In this document: piece after piece, positions 15,077 to 23,488 of the stretch | Numbering within the stretch: position 1 is the first letter of the stretch | Layout: each line of letters begins with the position of its first letter | DNA from: Chloroflexota bacterium | GTDB taxonomy: Bacteria > Chloroflexota > Dehalococcoidia > Lucifugimonadales > UBA3495 | NCBI GenBank assembly: GCA_002721995.1 | Contig: PBMF01000045.1 | Coordinates: 1-43,635, forward strand | Direction of reading: 5' to 3' | Length of the DNA: 43,635 nucleotides | Program-made: the position numbers and the translations under genes | The notes under the pieces: generated by a model | Told to the model about the DNA's origin: nothing | Seen by the model: the letters and a program-made list of their open reading frames with translations, nothing else | The model's database searches: none

Positions 15077-16603
15077 TTGGACGAATTTAACGGACTGTTG
15101 ACGGCGACGGTGTTCCTGCCTGCGGTGGGAGCCCTGGTGTTGCTATTGGTCAACGGTGACAAGAACATCAGGGGAGTCGCGGTGGCCGTGGCCGTCGCCG
15201 ATATGGTGTTGTCCCTGATAGTCTTTGGCGCCTTCAACCGGGGTGCGGACGCCGACCGCTTCCAGTTCGTGGACAAATTCGAGTGGATACCCGATGTCGG
15301 CTTGAACGCCAACTACCTGTTGGCGGTGGACGGTCTCAGCGCACCGCTGGTGGCGTTGACCGGACTGTTGGGCATCTGTGCCGTCCTTGCGTCCTGGCAC
15401 GTAAAGCTCAGGGTGAGAGAGTACTTCATCTGGCTTCTGCTGTTGCAGACGGCGGTCATGGGTGTATTCACGTCCCTGGACCTGCTGCTCTTCTTCCTCT
15501 TCTGGGAGCTGGAACTGGTGCCCATGTTCATGCTCATCTCCGTGTGGGGCAGCGGGCGGAAAGAATACTCGGCGATGAAGTTCCTGATCTTCACCATCCT
15601 GGGCAGCGCATTTATGCTGGTGGGCATCGTCGCCGTGTACCTGACGCCGGGCGTCGGCACCTTCAACATGATCGAGCTTTCAACCCAGGCAACCATGTTG
15701 ACCTCGGCGGGCCTGCTGATACCCTTGTCCGGCTTGTTCTGGCTCTTCTTCGCCGGCTTTGCCATCAAGCTGCCCACCTGGCCGGTGCACACCTGGCTCC
15801 CCGATGCCCACACCGACGCTCCCACCGCCGCCAGTGTCATGCTGGCCGGGGTGCTGCTGAAGATGGGCGGCTATGGTCTCCTGCGCATAAACGTGGGCAT
15901 GTTCCCAACCCAGACCGACCGCTTCGCCTGGGCTCTGGTGGCCCTGGGGGTGGTCAGTGTCCTCTACGGCGCGGTGGTCACCATGCGGCAGACCGACCTG
16001 AAACGGCTCATCGCCTACTCCAGCGTCAGCCACATGGGCCTGGTGCTGGTGGGGATCGGCTCGGTGGGTGTGTCCCAGGGCGCGCTCTCGGTTACCGGCC
16101 TCAGCGGCGCGGCCATGCAGCTGTTCACCCACGGCACGGTGACAGGACTGCTGTTCTTGGCCGTGGGCCTGGTCTATGAAAAGACCCACACTCGATATAT
16201 CCCCGACCTGGGCGGTCTGGCTGGAAGGATGCCGGTTGTTGCCGCCGCCATGCTCATAGCCGGTCTGGCCTCCCTGGGGTTGCCGGGACTCAGCGGTTTC
16301 GTGTCCGAGCTTCTGGTGTTCCTGGGCGCTTACCAGGCCTACGACTGGCCAACGGTCCTGGCGGTGCTGGGAATCGTGCTGGCCGCCGGGTACATCCTGT
16401 GGATGATGGAGCGCACCTTCTTCGGTCCGCGCCGAGAGCGGTTTGCCGATCTTACCGACGCGTCCCTGGTTGAAGCGATGCCCCTGGTCTTGATGGTGGT
16501 TACCATAATTGGCGTCGGCGTTTGGCCCTCCATCTTGACCGATGTATTTGAGTCTGGACTGGACCCCATGGTGGAAATGCTTAACGGGGTGATAGCCAAG
16601 TAA
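15077..16603 (+). CDS. nuoM: NADH-quinone oxidoreductase subunit M
   Basis: 508 aa, an antiporter-like subunit. Signatures are LFFLFWELELVPMFMLISVWGSG (about 137-159) and FAIKLPTWPVHTWLPDAHTDAPTAASVMLAGVLLKMGGYGLLRI (about 225-270), plus RLIAYSSVSHMGLVLVG. The start is TTG at 15077, 9 bp after nuoL; no ATG or GTG is closer to the family start. The stop overlaps the nuoN start in TAATG. Confidence 0.97.
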   Translation: MDEFNGLLTATVFLPAVGALVLLLVNGDKNIRGVAVAVAVADMVLSLIVFGAFNRGADADRFQFVDKFEWIPDVGLNANYLLAVDGLSAPLVALTGLLGICAVLASWHVKLRVREYFIWLLLLQTAVMGVFTSLDLLLFFLFWELELVPMFMLISVWGSGRKEYSAMKFLIFTILGSAFMLVGIVAVYLTPGVGTFNMIELSTQATMLTSAGLLIPLSGLFWLFFAGFAIKLPTWPVHTWLPDAHTDAPTAASVMLAGVLLKMGGYGLLRINVGMFPTQTDRFAWALVALGVVSVLYGAVVTMRQTDLKRLIAYSSVSHMGLVLVGIGSVGVSQGALSVTGLSGAAMQLFTHGTVTGLLFLAVGLVYEKTHTRYIPDLGGLAGRMPVVAAAMLIAGLASLGLPGLSGFVSELLVFLGAYQAYDWPTVLAVLGIVLAAGYILWMMERTFFGPRRERFADLTDASLVEAMPLVLMVVTIIGVGVWPSILTDVFESGLDPMVEMLNGVIAK

Positions 16604-18132
16604 TGTCAGTCCACGACTTTTACGTAATCTCCCCTTACCTGGCCATGGCCGGCGCCGGACTGCTGGTGATTCTGCTTGACCTGGTGCTGCCCAGGAAATG
16701 GCTCCTGCCCTACTTCGCCTTCGCCGCGCTGTCGGCGCCTTTCGTCCTGAGCCTAATCCAGTTCTATGACCTGGGAGCATCCACCAACCTGCTCCAGGGC
16801 TCGGGACCATTTTCCACCGATGAGCCAAGCATCCTGATGGGTGCGCTGTCCGTCGATAGGTTCGCCCTTTTCTTCAACTTCCTGATAATCGGGGCCACGG
16901 CTCTGGTGGTGCTGGCTTCCACCGAATACGTGAAGAACATCCAGCGGTTCCAGGGCGAGTATTTCGCTCTGATACTGTTCTCGGCCACGGGCATGATGCT
17001 CCTGGCGTCGGCCATCGAGCTCATAACCATCTACATCTCCCTGGAGTTGACCACCCTGCCATTGGCGGCATTGGCGGCCTTCTTACTGGACCGGCGGTCC
17101 AGCGAAGCCGGAATGAAGTTCCTGATCATCGGCGCCATCAGCTCGGCCCTGATGCTCTACGGTATGGCCCTGATATTCGGCTTCACCGGCAGCACCCAAT
17201 TGGCGGAGATTTCCACCGCCATCGGACAGGCGATGGGCGACACGCCCTTTGGCAACTACGCCATCTTCGTGGGGATCATATTGATAGTGGCTGGGTTCGG
17301 TTTCAAGCTGTCGGCGGCGCCCTTCCAGATGTGGGCCCCCGACGTCTATGAAGGCGCTCCCACCCCCGTTGTCGGGTTCTTGTCGGTGGCCAGCAAGGCC
17401 GCGGCCTTCGCCGTGCTGCTGCGGGTGTTCTTCACTGGGTTCTTCGATGTGGCCCTGGACTGGGGCATAGTCCTTGCCGGTCTGGCCGCGGCGTCAATGG
17501 TTATTGGAAACCTGGTGGCCATCAGCCAGAGCAACATCAAGCGCCTGTTTGGTTACAGTGCGGTGGCCCACGCGGGATACATCCTGGTGGGCGTGGCGGC
17601 CGGGGTGAAGTCCGGCGAAGGTATCTTCAAAGCGCCGGAGTTCGCCGCCATCGGGCCCGACTCGGTGCTGTTCTATCTGGCGGCGTATACGGCGGCCAAC
17701 CTGACCGCATTTTTCGCCATCACCGCCATCAGCGCCAAAATAAAGAGTGACCGCATCAGCGACTACACCGGCCTGGTCATCAGGGCGCCGTTACTGGCCA
17801 TCATCCTGGCCCTTTCTCTTCTGGCCCTTATTGGAGTGCCGCCCACGGGCATATTCATCGCCAAGCTTTACATCTTCACGGCCGCGGTGGACAGCGGGCT
17901 CACATGGCTGGCGCTACTGGGTGTGGTGAACAGCGCCGTTTCGGCGTACTACTACATCCGGGTTATCCGGCTGATGTTCACCCAGCCTGCCATCTCAGAG
18001 GAGAAGATCACGGTACCGCCGGTGCCGTGGCTGGCCCTGGGAGTGGCCGGAGCGGCCATGGTCTTCATGGGAATCGCACCTGGGTTTGTGATGGAGGCCG
18101 CCCAGTCAGCCGTGGAGGCCCTGGCGGTCTAG
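16603..18132 (+). CDS. nuoN: NADH-quinone oxidoreductase subunit N
   Basis: 509 aa, the third antiporter-like pump subunit of complex I. Diagnostic stretches are ELITIYISLELTTLPLAALAAF (about 138-159), AGFGFKLSAAPFQMWAPDVYEGAPTPVVGFLSVASKAAAFAVLLR (about 225-270) and RLFGYSAVAHAGYILVG. It overlaps nuoM by 1 bp and is the last gene of the operon. No convincing terminator follows before nadK. Confidence 0.98.
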   Translation: MSVHDFYVISPYLAMAGAGLLVILLDLVLPRKWLLPYFAFAALSAPFVLSLIQFYDLGASTNLLQGSGPFSTDEPSILMGALSVDRFALFFNFLIIGATALVVLASTEYVKNIQRFQGEYFALILFSATGMMLLASAIELITIYISLELTTLPLAALAAFLLDRRSSEAGMKFLIIGAISSALMLYGMALIFGFTGSTQLAEISTAIGQAMGDTPFGNYAIFVGIILIVAGFGFKLSAAPFQMWAPDVYEGAPTPVVGFLSVASKAAAFAVLLRVFFTGFFDVALDWGIVLAGLAAASMVIGNLVAISQSNIKRLFGYSAVAHAGYILVGVAAGVKSGEGIFKAPEFAAIGPDSVLFYLAAYTAANLTAFFAITAISAKIKSDRISDYTGLVIRAPLLAIILALSLLALIGVPPTGIFIAKLYIFTAAVDSGLTWLALLGVVNSAVSAYYYIRVIRLMFTQPAISEEKITVPPVPWLALGVAGAAMVFMGIAPGFVMEAAQSAVEALAV

Positions 18133-18139
18133 GCCGTGG

Positions 18140-18168
18140 TTGACACCCCTTCTGGCCGGTGCTAGGTT
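18140..18168 (+). promoter_or_regulatory. nadK promoter
   Basis: A perfect TTGACA (18140-18145), a 17-bp spacer and TAGGTT (18163-18168) with an extended TGC before it. It begins 8 bp after the nuoN stop. The inferred start near 18175 leaves a leader of about 85 nt before nadK. Confidence 0.55.
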
Positions 18169-18258
18169 ACCCATCTGGACAGAGGGTGCAATAAAAAAAC
18201 GGGCATAATTAAGGCTCCCGAATTACGAGGCAGCCCATATTTATCCCGGCCCGTAAGC

Positions 18259-19101
18259 ATGAAAAACATCGGAATCATATATAACGCCAGAGTGCCCGAG
18301 GCATTGGACCTGAGCACGGCCATTCTCCATGACCTGAAGCTGGCCGAGGGCAGCTGGCTGGCGCCGGCCGAGAACCTGGAGACCCTGGCGCCCAGGGCCG
18401 AGAGCACCGACCTGGTTATCACCGTGGGCGGCGACGGCACGATACTGCGGGCTGTGGGATTCACGGCGCCTGCCGATATCCCAGTGGTCGGCATCAACAT
18501 GGGCCGGCTGGGCTTCATGACTGAACTGCAGGTCGATGAAGCTATGGACAGGCTCCCCTCCTACATCGACGGCGATTACCGGGTGGACGAGCGGAACATG
18601 CTCCAGGCCACGGTCCACAAGGCAAAGGGCAAGGACACCGAGGGCCCTTACCACGCCCTGAACGACGTGGTCTTGACCAGGGGCGCCATATCCCGGGTGG
18701 TGACTGTCTCCGGCGAGATTGACGGTTCCCCAGTAACTACTTTCCGGGCCGACGGTGTCATCATGTCCACGGCCACGGGCAGCACCAGCTACAACCTGGC
18801 CGTCGGCGGCCCCATCTTGGACCCCGAGTCCAGCGCCCTCGTGCTGAAGACAGTGGCGGCCCACATGGGTCTCAGCGCCGCTTTGGTGCTGCGGTCGTCT
18901 TCCGAGGTCAACCTGACCCTGGAGGGCTACCAACAGGCCATGCTCAGCGTGGACGGGTACGTTGATTACGAACTTGACCTGGGCGACCGGGTCGAGATCA
19001 AGCAGAGCCCATACAAAGCCAAATTCCTGAGGGCCAATCCGCCCAGCTACTTCTTCGGTACGCTGACGCGCCGGTTGGGCTTCAGCATTCGCGGTCAATA
19101 A
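18259..19101 (+). CDS. nadK: NAD kinase
   Basis: 280 aa. It phosphorylates NAD to NADP. Conserved motifs are VGGDGTILRA (56-65) with the catalytic Asp, INMGRLGFMTEL (79-90), the DERNML segment, and ADGVIMSTATGSTSYNLAVGGPILDP, the NAD-binding glycine-rich region, near 171-196. It has the usual two-domain length. It overlaps nothing and is followed after 2 bp by the Nudix gene, so the two are likely co-transcribed, both acting on pyridine-nucleotide pools. Confidence 0.97.
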   Translation: MKNIGIIYNARVPEALDLSTAILHDLKLAEGSWLAPAENLETLAPRAESTDLVITVGGDGTILRAVGFTAPADIPVVGINMGRLGFMTELQVDEAMDRLPSYIDGDYRVDERNMLQATVHKAKGKDTEGPYHALNDVVLTRGAISRVVTVSGEIDGSPVTTFRADGVIMSTATGSTSYNLAVGGPILDPESSALVLKTVAAHMGLSAALVLRSSSEVNLTLEGYQQAMLSVDGYVDYELDLGDRVEIKQSPYKAKFLRANPPSYFFGTLTRRLGFSIRGQ

Positions 19102-19103
19102 AA

Positions 19104-19670
19104 ATGCCAGATCATCCCGGCGAACTGCCCCCTGACTTTCACTCAGAACCGACCGTTTCGACCAAACGCATCTACGAGGGAAACATCCTCAACGTGCGCG
19201 TGGATACAGTCCGTATGTCCAGCGGACGGGACGCCACCCGGGAGATAGTGGAGCACTCCCACGCGGTGTGCATCGTCCCGGTGGACGACGACGGCAACGT
19301 GGTATTGGTGCGCCAGTACCGCAAGCCCGCCGAGGAGGCACTTCTGGAGGTGCCGGCCGGCGGAGTGGAGGACGGTGAGGTCTCCGAGGAGGCGGTGCTC
19401 AGGGAGCTTCAGGAAGAGATCGGCTACACCGCCGACAGCCTGCTGCACCTTTCCAGCTTCTGGGTCGCTCCCGGCTGGGCCACCGAGTATATGCACGCCT
19501 ACCTGGCCACTGGACTGAGGGAGTCCCGGTTGGACGGCGATGAGGACGAGAACATCGAGGTGGTGCGGGTGCCCTTTGACCAGGCCCTGGCCATGTTCAA
19601 GACGGGTGAGATTCACGACGGAAAGACCATCGCCTCCATGCTCCTGGCCCAACCGCATCTGCCCAAGTAG
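19104..19670 (+). CDS. Nudix hydrolase, ADP-ribose pyrophosphatase type
   Basis: 188 aa. The complete Nudix box is G-GVEDG-E-VSEEAVL-RELQEEIGY (about 91-113), with the metal-binding RE-x2-EE glutamates. The downstream WVAPGWATEYMHAYLA pattern is typical of the ADP-ribose pyrophosphatase (NudF-like) group, which splits ADP-ribose to AMP and ribose 5-phosphate. The N-terminal beta domain is also present. It is 2 bp after nadK. Substrate specificity is inferred from subfamily resemblance only. Confidence 0.9.
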   Translation: MPDHPGELPPDFHSEPTVSTKRIYEGNILNVRVDTVRMSSGRDATREIVEHSHAVCIVPVDDDGNVVLVRQYRKPAEEALLEVPAGGVEDGEVSEEAVLRELQEEIGYTADSLLHLSSFWVAPGWATEYMHAYLATGLRESRLDGDEDENIEVVRVPFDQALAMFKTGEIHDGKTIASMLLAQPHLPK

Positions 19671-19692
19671 CGGGATGTGCGGTTGCCGCTGG

Positions 19693-19721
19693 CTGGAAGG
19701 TAGTTTCCAGGCACCTTTTTT
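19693..19721 (+). terminator. Weak intrinsic terminator after the Nudix gene
   Basis: CTGGAA (19693-19698) pairs with TTCCAG (19705-19710). After GCACC comes a run of seven T (ends about 19721). The stem is short and the T-run is 5 nt removed, so efficiency is doubtful. Confidence 0.4.
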
Positions 19722-19816
19722 GATAGTATATGGGGCGGTCTTCACCCGTGGGATTGGAACGAAGACTACCCGATTGTTCAACGTGGCAATGTGGAAATTG
19801 GAGGAATAAGACAAGC

Positions 19817-21496
19817 ATGCTTGAGCATGATGTCCTGGTAATCGGCGCAGGTCTGGCGGGAATGCGGGCAGCCATCGCGGCCCGTGCCGGCGGCGCCAAT
19901 ACAGCAATCATCAGTAAAGTGCACCCGGTGCGCAGCCACTCCAACGCGGCCCAGGGCGGCATCAACGCGGCCCTTACCGACCGCGGCGACGAGTGGGAAG
20001 ACCACGCCTATGACACGGTCAAGGGCAGCGACTTCCTGGGCGACCAAGACGCCATCGAAGTCATGTGCAAGGCCGCCGGTCAGGCGCTCATCGACATGGA
20101 ACACTTCGGCGTCACCTTCAACCGTGACGACGAGGGACGCCTGGGCACCCGGGCCTTCGGTGGACAACGCCGGGCCCGCACCTTCTTTGTGGGCGACTTC
20201 ACCGGGCAGGCCCTGCTCCACGTGATGTTTGAACAGCTCATCAAGTCGGGCGTCCGCCGCTACGAGGAGTGGTTCGTATCCTCGCTGATCATCGAAGACA
20301 GCCAGGTCTGCGGCGTCATGGCCCTGGAGATTCGCACGGGCCAGGTCTACGCCATCCGGGCCAAGACCGTCATCTTCTGCACCGGCGGTTTCGGCCGCAT
20401 CTTCGAGCCCAGCACCAACGCTCTCATCTGCACCGGCGACGGCACGGCCTTGGCCTACAACGCCGGCGCCGAGCTCATGGACATGGAAATGGTCCAGTAC
20501 CACCCCACCACACTGGCCGGCAGCGGAGTGCTCATCTCCGAGGCAGCCCGCGGTGAGGGGGCTTACCTGCTGGACAAGGACGGCAACCGCTTCATGGAGA
20601 AGTACGCTCCCAACATGATGGAGCTGGCCTCCCGCGACGTGGTTTCCCGCGCCGAACAGACCGAGATCAACGCCGGGAACGGCATCGACGGCTGCGTCCA
20701 CCTGGACTGCCGCCACCTGGGCGAAGCCCTGATCATGGAGAAACTCAGCCAGATCCGCGAGATCGGCATCGACTTGGTGGGCGCCGACATGATCAAAGAG
20801 CCCATTCCCATCCGCCCCGGCATGCACTACGCCATGGGCGGCATCCGGACCAACGTTGACGGACAGACCAACCTGCCCGGTGTCTACGCCGCCGGCGAGT
20901 GCGCCTGTGTCAGCGTCCACGGGGGCAACCGGCTGGGGGCCAACTCCCTCCTGGACACCATCGTGTTCGGCGAGCGTTCTGGCAACCACGCGGCCGAGGC
21001 AGCCCGGGATATCGAGTACGTCGAATTCAACGTCGACCAGGCCGTCCGCAACGAAGAGAAGCGGATACAAGAGTTCCTGGACCGCCCTCAGAACGGCGAC
21101 CGCATCGCCGCCGTCCGTTTGGGCATGGGCGAGTCCATGAACCGCAACCTGGCCGTCTACCGCAACGAAGAGGGCATGCAGGAGACCCTGGGAGACCTGG
21201 AGACCCTGGCCGAGCGGTACAAGACGGTCCCGGTGGAAAACAAGGGCAAGATATTCAACACCGACCTGGTGTTCGGTTTGGAGTTGGGCTTCATGCTCGA
21301 CTGCGCGCCCACCATCGCCGTGAGCGCCCTGGACCGCAAGGACAGCCGGGGGGCCCAGGCCCGCACCGACTATCCCGACCGCGACGATGAAAACTGGATG
21401 AAGCATCTGGTGGTGAAGAAGGGGGAGACCGGCCCGGAGCTGAGCTACGCTCCCGTAAGCATCACCCAGTGGACTCCCGAAGAGAGGAAATACTAG
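19817..21496 (+). CDS. sdhA: Succinate dehydrogenase/fumarate reductase flavoprotein subunit
   Basis: 559 aa. It oxidises succinate to fumarate (or the reverse) using covalently bound FAD. Landmarks are the dinucleotide-binding VIGAGLAGMRAAIAA (8-22); H41 in RSHSNAAQGG, the expected FAD-linked histidine; the substrate-site MVQYHPTTL (about 222-230) and RGEGAYL; and the C-terminal Fe-S-facing GANSLLD region. The ATG at 19817 was chosen because it gives the MLEHDVLVIGAG start; GGAGG is present 12 nt upstream. It is followed 3 bp later by sdhB. Direction in vivo is probably succinate oxidation, given the respiratory complex I and TCA genes nearby. Confidence 0.96.
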   Translation: MLEHDVLVIGAGLAGMRAAIAARAGGANTAIISKVHPVRSHSNAAQGGINAALTDRGDEWEDHAYDTVKGSDFLGDQDAIEVMCKAAGQALIDMEHFGVTFNRDDEGRLGTRAFGGQRRARTFFVGDFTGQALLHVMFEQLIKSGVRRYEEWFVSSLIIEDSQVCGVMALEIRTGQVYAIRAKTVIFCTGGFGRIFEPSTNALICTGDGTALAYNAGAELMDMEMVQYHPTTLAGSGVLISEAARGEGAYLLDKDGNRFMEKYAPNMMELASRDVVSRAEQTEINAGNGIDGCVHLDCRHLGEALIMEKLSQIREIGIDLVGADMIKEPIPIRPGMHYAMGGIRTNVDGQTNLPGVYAAGECACVSVHGGNRLGANSLLDTIVFGERSGNHAAEAARDIEYVEFNVDQAVRNEEKRIQEFLDRPQNGDRIAAVRLGMGESMNRNLAVYRNEEGMQETLGDLETLAERYKTVPVENKGKIFNTDLVFGLELGFMLDCAPTIAVSALDRKDSRGAQARTDYPDRDDENWMKHLVVKKGETGPELSYAPVSITQWTPEERKY

Positions 21497-21499
21497 CCG

Positions 21500-22474
21500 A
21501 TGGATGTCACGCTAAAAGTTAAAAGGTTCAATCCCGAAGGTGAAAACCCGGAGCCCTACTGGCAGGACTTCACGGCTACCATAGAAGATAATGGAACGGT
21601 GCTGGACGCCCTGATCAAGGTTCGCGAGGACACCGACGGCACCTTCAGCCTCCGTTGCTCCTGCCGCAGTTCCATCTGCGGGTCCTGCGCTGTCCGCATC
21701 AACGGTCACGCCGGCCTGGCCTGCAAGACCCAGGCCAAGAATGTCATCGTTGACGGCGTCATCACGGTGGAGCCGGCGGGAAATATGCCGGTGATGAAGG
21801 ACCTGGTGGTCAACTTCGACACCTTCTGGGACAAGATTATGGAGGTCGAGCCCTACCTGAAGCCCGAGGGCCCCGAGCCCGAGGCCGAATACATCGCCTC
21901 CAACGAGTCCATGCTCCATCTGTCCAACGTCACCGCCTGCATCATGTGCGGCTCCTGTGTATCGGACTGCACCGTGCTGGAGGTTGACCCGACCTTCCTG
22001 GGACCCGCTGCCCTGGCCAAGGCCTACCGTTTCACCGCCGACCCCCGGGACGGCAACGAGGACGGTGTGTCGGTGGACCGGCTGGCGGAACTGAACAAGC
22101 CCACCGGCATGTGGGACTGCACCCGCTGCATGGAGTGCGTCCAGGCCTGCCCCAAGGGCGTCGCGCCCATGGACCGCATCATGGCCATGCGCGACCAGGC
22201 CCTGGAAGCCGGGTTCCACAACACCAACGGCGCCCGCCACACCGAGGCCTTCGCCGAGTCTGTGGAGCACAGCGGTTGGCTGGACGAGCTGCGGTTGGTG
22301 CCCAAGTCGGTCGGCATGACCAACGTGTCGGCCCTCATCGGCTACGCGCCCATCGCCATCCAGGCGCTGACCCACGGCAAGATGCCGCCCATCATTCACA
22401 AGAAGCTGCCGGATTCCAAGAACATCCGGAAGATATTCGACAAAGTGGATGGGCCCGAAGAGCGGGGCAAGTAG
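21500..22474 (+). CDS. sdhB: Succinate dehydrogenase iron-sulfur subunit
   Basis: 324 aa, longer than the usual 235-250. The N-terminal ferredoxin domain holds the [2Fe-2S] ligands C55, C60, C63 and C75 (CSCRSSICGSC...LAC). The C-terminal domain has CIMCGSCVSDC (147-157) and CTRCMECVQACPKG (207-220) for the other two clusters. About 100 residues follow the last cluster, so the extra length is a C-terminal extension. It transfers electrons from SdhA. No cytochrome b (SdhC/D) gene follows; the next gene is an HdrB-like protein. Confidence 0.95.
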   Translation: MDVTLKVKRFNPEGENPEPYWQDFTATIEDNGTVLDALIKVREDTDGTFSLRCSCRSSICGSCAVRINGHAGLACKTQAKNVIVDGVITVEPAGNMPVMKDLVVNFDTFWDKIMEVEPYLKPEGPEPEAEYIASNESMLHLSNVTACIMCGSCVSDCTVLEVDPTFLGPAALAKAYRFTADPRDGNEDGVSVDRLAELNKPTGMWDCTRCMECVQACPKGVAPMDRIMAMRDQALEAGFHNTNGARHTEAFAESVEHSGWLDELRLVPKSVGMTNVSALIGYAPIAIQALTHGKMPPIIHKKLPDSKNIRKIFDKVDGPEERGK

Positions 22475-22516
22475 CTCTTCAGCCCAAGACTTACTCAGTA
22501 ATTACGGAGACCTGCG

Positions 22517-23404
22517 TTGAAGTACGCCTTTTTTCCCGGTTGTGTGTCCCGAGGTGGCTGCCCGGAGCTTTATCCAGCGGCCAAACTGATCTGCGAGAAG
22601 CTGGGTATCGAGCTTCAAGAGATGCCCGCCGCGTCCTGCACCGGCGCCGGCGTCCTGCAGGAGAAGAACGAACTGCTGGGCGACACCCTTAACGCCCGCA
22701 CCTTCGCCATGGCCGAGGCCCTGGACCTGCCCATCCTGACCATCTGCAGTACTTGTCAGGGGGTCATGAGCCAGGCCAACCACCGGCTGAAGAACCCCGA
22801 TTACCTGGCCAAGGTCAACGGCTTCCTGGCCGACGAAGGCCTGGAGTACAAGGGCAACGCCCGTCCCAAGCATCTGCTCTGGGTGTTGATCGAAGATATC
22901 GGCCTGGATAAGCTGCTCAGTCTCATCACCCGGCCATTGGCCGGCATGCGGCTGGCGCCCTTCTACGGCTGCTACATCGTGCGCCCCACCGACGCCCTGG
23001 AGTTCGATGACAACCCGGAGCGGCAGGTGGCGTTGGAGAAGATCATCGAGACCATCGGAGCAACCGTGGTGGACTTCGAGGGCAAGACCCGCTGCTGCGG
23101 CTTCCCCATCCTGACCATCAACGAGCGCAACTCCATGGCCATGGTGGGCAAGCACACCTCCGAGGCCAAGGACCTGGGTGCCGATGCCATGATTACACCC
23201 TGCCCCCTCTGTCACCTGAACCTGGACAGCTTCCAGCCCAAGGCGGCGGCCCAAGCAGGGCGTTCCATCGACATGCCCATCCTGCACATGCCCCAGGCCA
23301 TCGGCCTGGCCATGGGCCTGAGCCCCGAGGCAATGGGCCTGAAACGCCACATCGTCAACACCAAGCCCCTTCTGACCAAGATTGGGGCCGGAGCGGCCAG
23401 CTAG
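22517..23404 (+). CDS. HdrB-like CCG-domain protein, putative non-classical SDH partner (SdhE/TfrB type)
   Basis: 295 aa, soluble, two cysteine-rich (CCG) domains as in heterodisulfide reductase subunit B. The second motif is intact: C152, C193-C194 (RCCGFP), C229 and C232 (CPLC). The first motif has C9, C41, C77 and C80, but the paired cysteine is Ser-Cys (S40-C41) instead of Cys-Cys. In thiol:fumarate reductase and in the SdhABEF type of succinate dehydrogenase a subunit like this replaces the heme b anchor, so a role as third subunit of the sdhAB complex is likely. The start is TTG with GGAG 7 nt upstream. A terminator follows directly. Confidence 0.88.
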   Translation: MKYAFFPGCVSRGGCPELYPAAKLICEKLGIELQEMPAASCTGAGVLQEKNELLGDTLNARTFAMAEALDLPILTICSTCQGVMSQANHRLKNPDYLAKVNGFLADEGLEYKGNARPKHLLWVLIEDIGLDKLLSLITRPLAGMRLAPFYGCYIVRPTDALEFDDNPERQVALEKIIETIGATVVDFEGKTRCCGFPILTINERNSMAMVGKHTSEAKDLGADAMITPCPLCHLNLDSFQPKAAAQAGRSIDMPILHMPQAIGLAMGLSPEAMGLKRHIVNTKPLLTKIGAGAAS

Positions 23405-23430
23405 TCAGCCGCGGTTAAAACGGCAAATGA

Positions 23431-23466
23431 CAAAGGGCCGCTGCCAAACAGCGGCCCTTTGTTTAT
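23431..23466 (+). terminator. Strong intrinsic terminator of the sdh operon
   Basis: A 13-bp perfect stem (23431-23443 with 23449-23461; core AAAGGGCCGCTG) with loop CCAAA, followed by TTTATTCTT. It lies 27 bp after the HdrB-like gene stop. Confidence 0.88.
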
Positions 23467-23488
23467 TCTTCGCTAGAGGGAGTGAATC

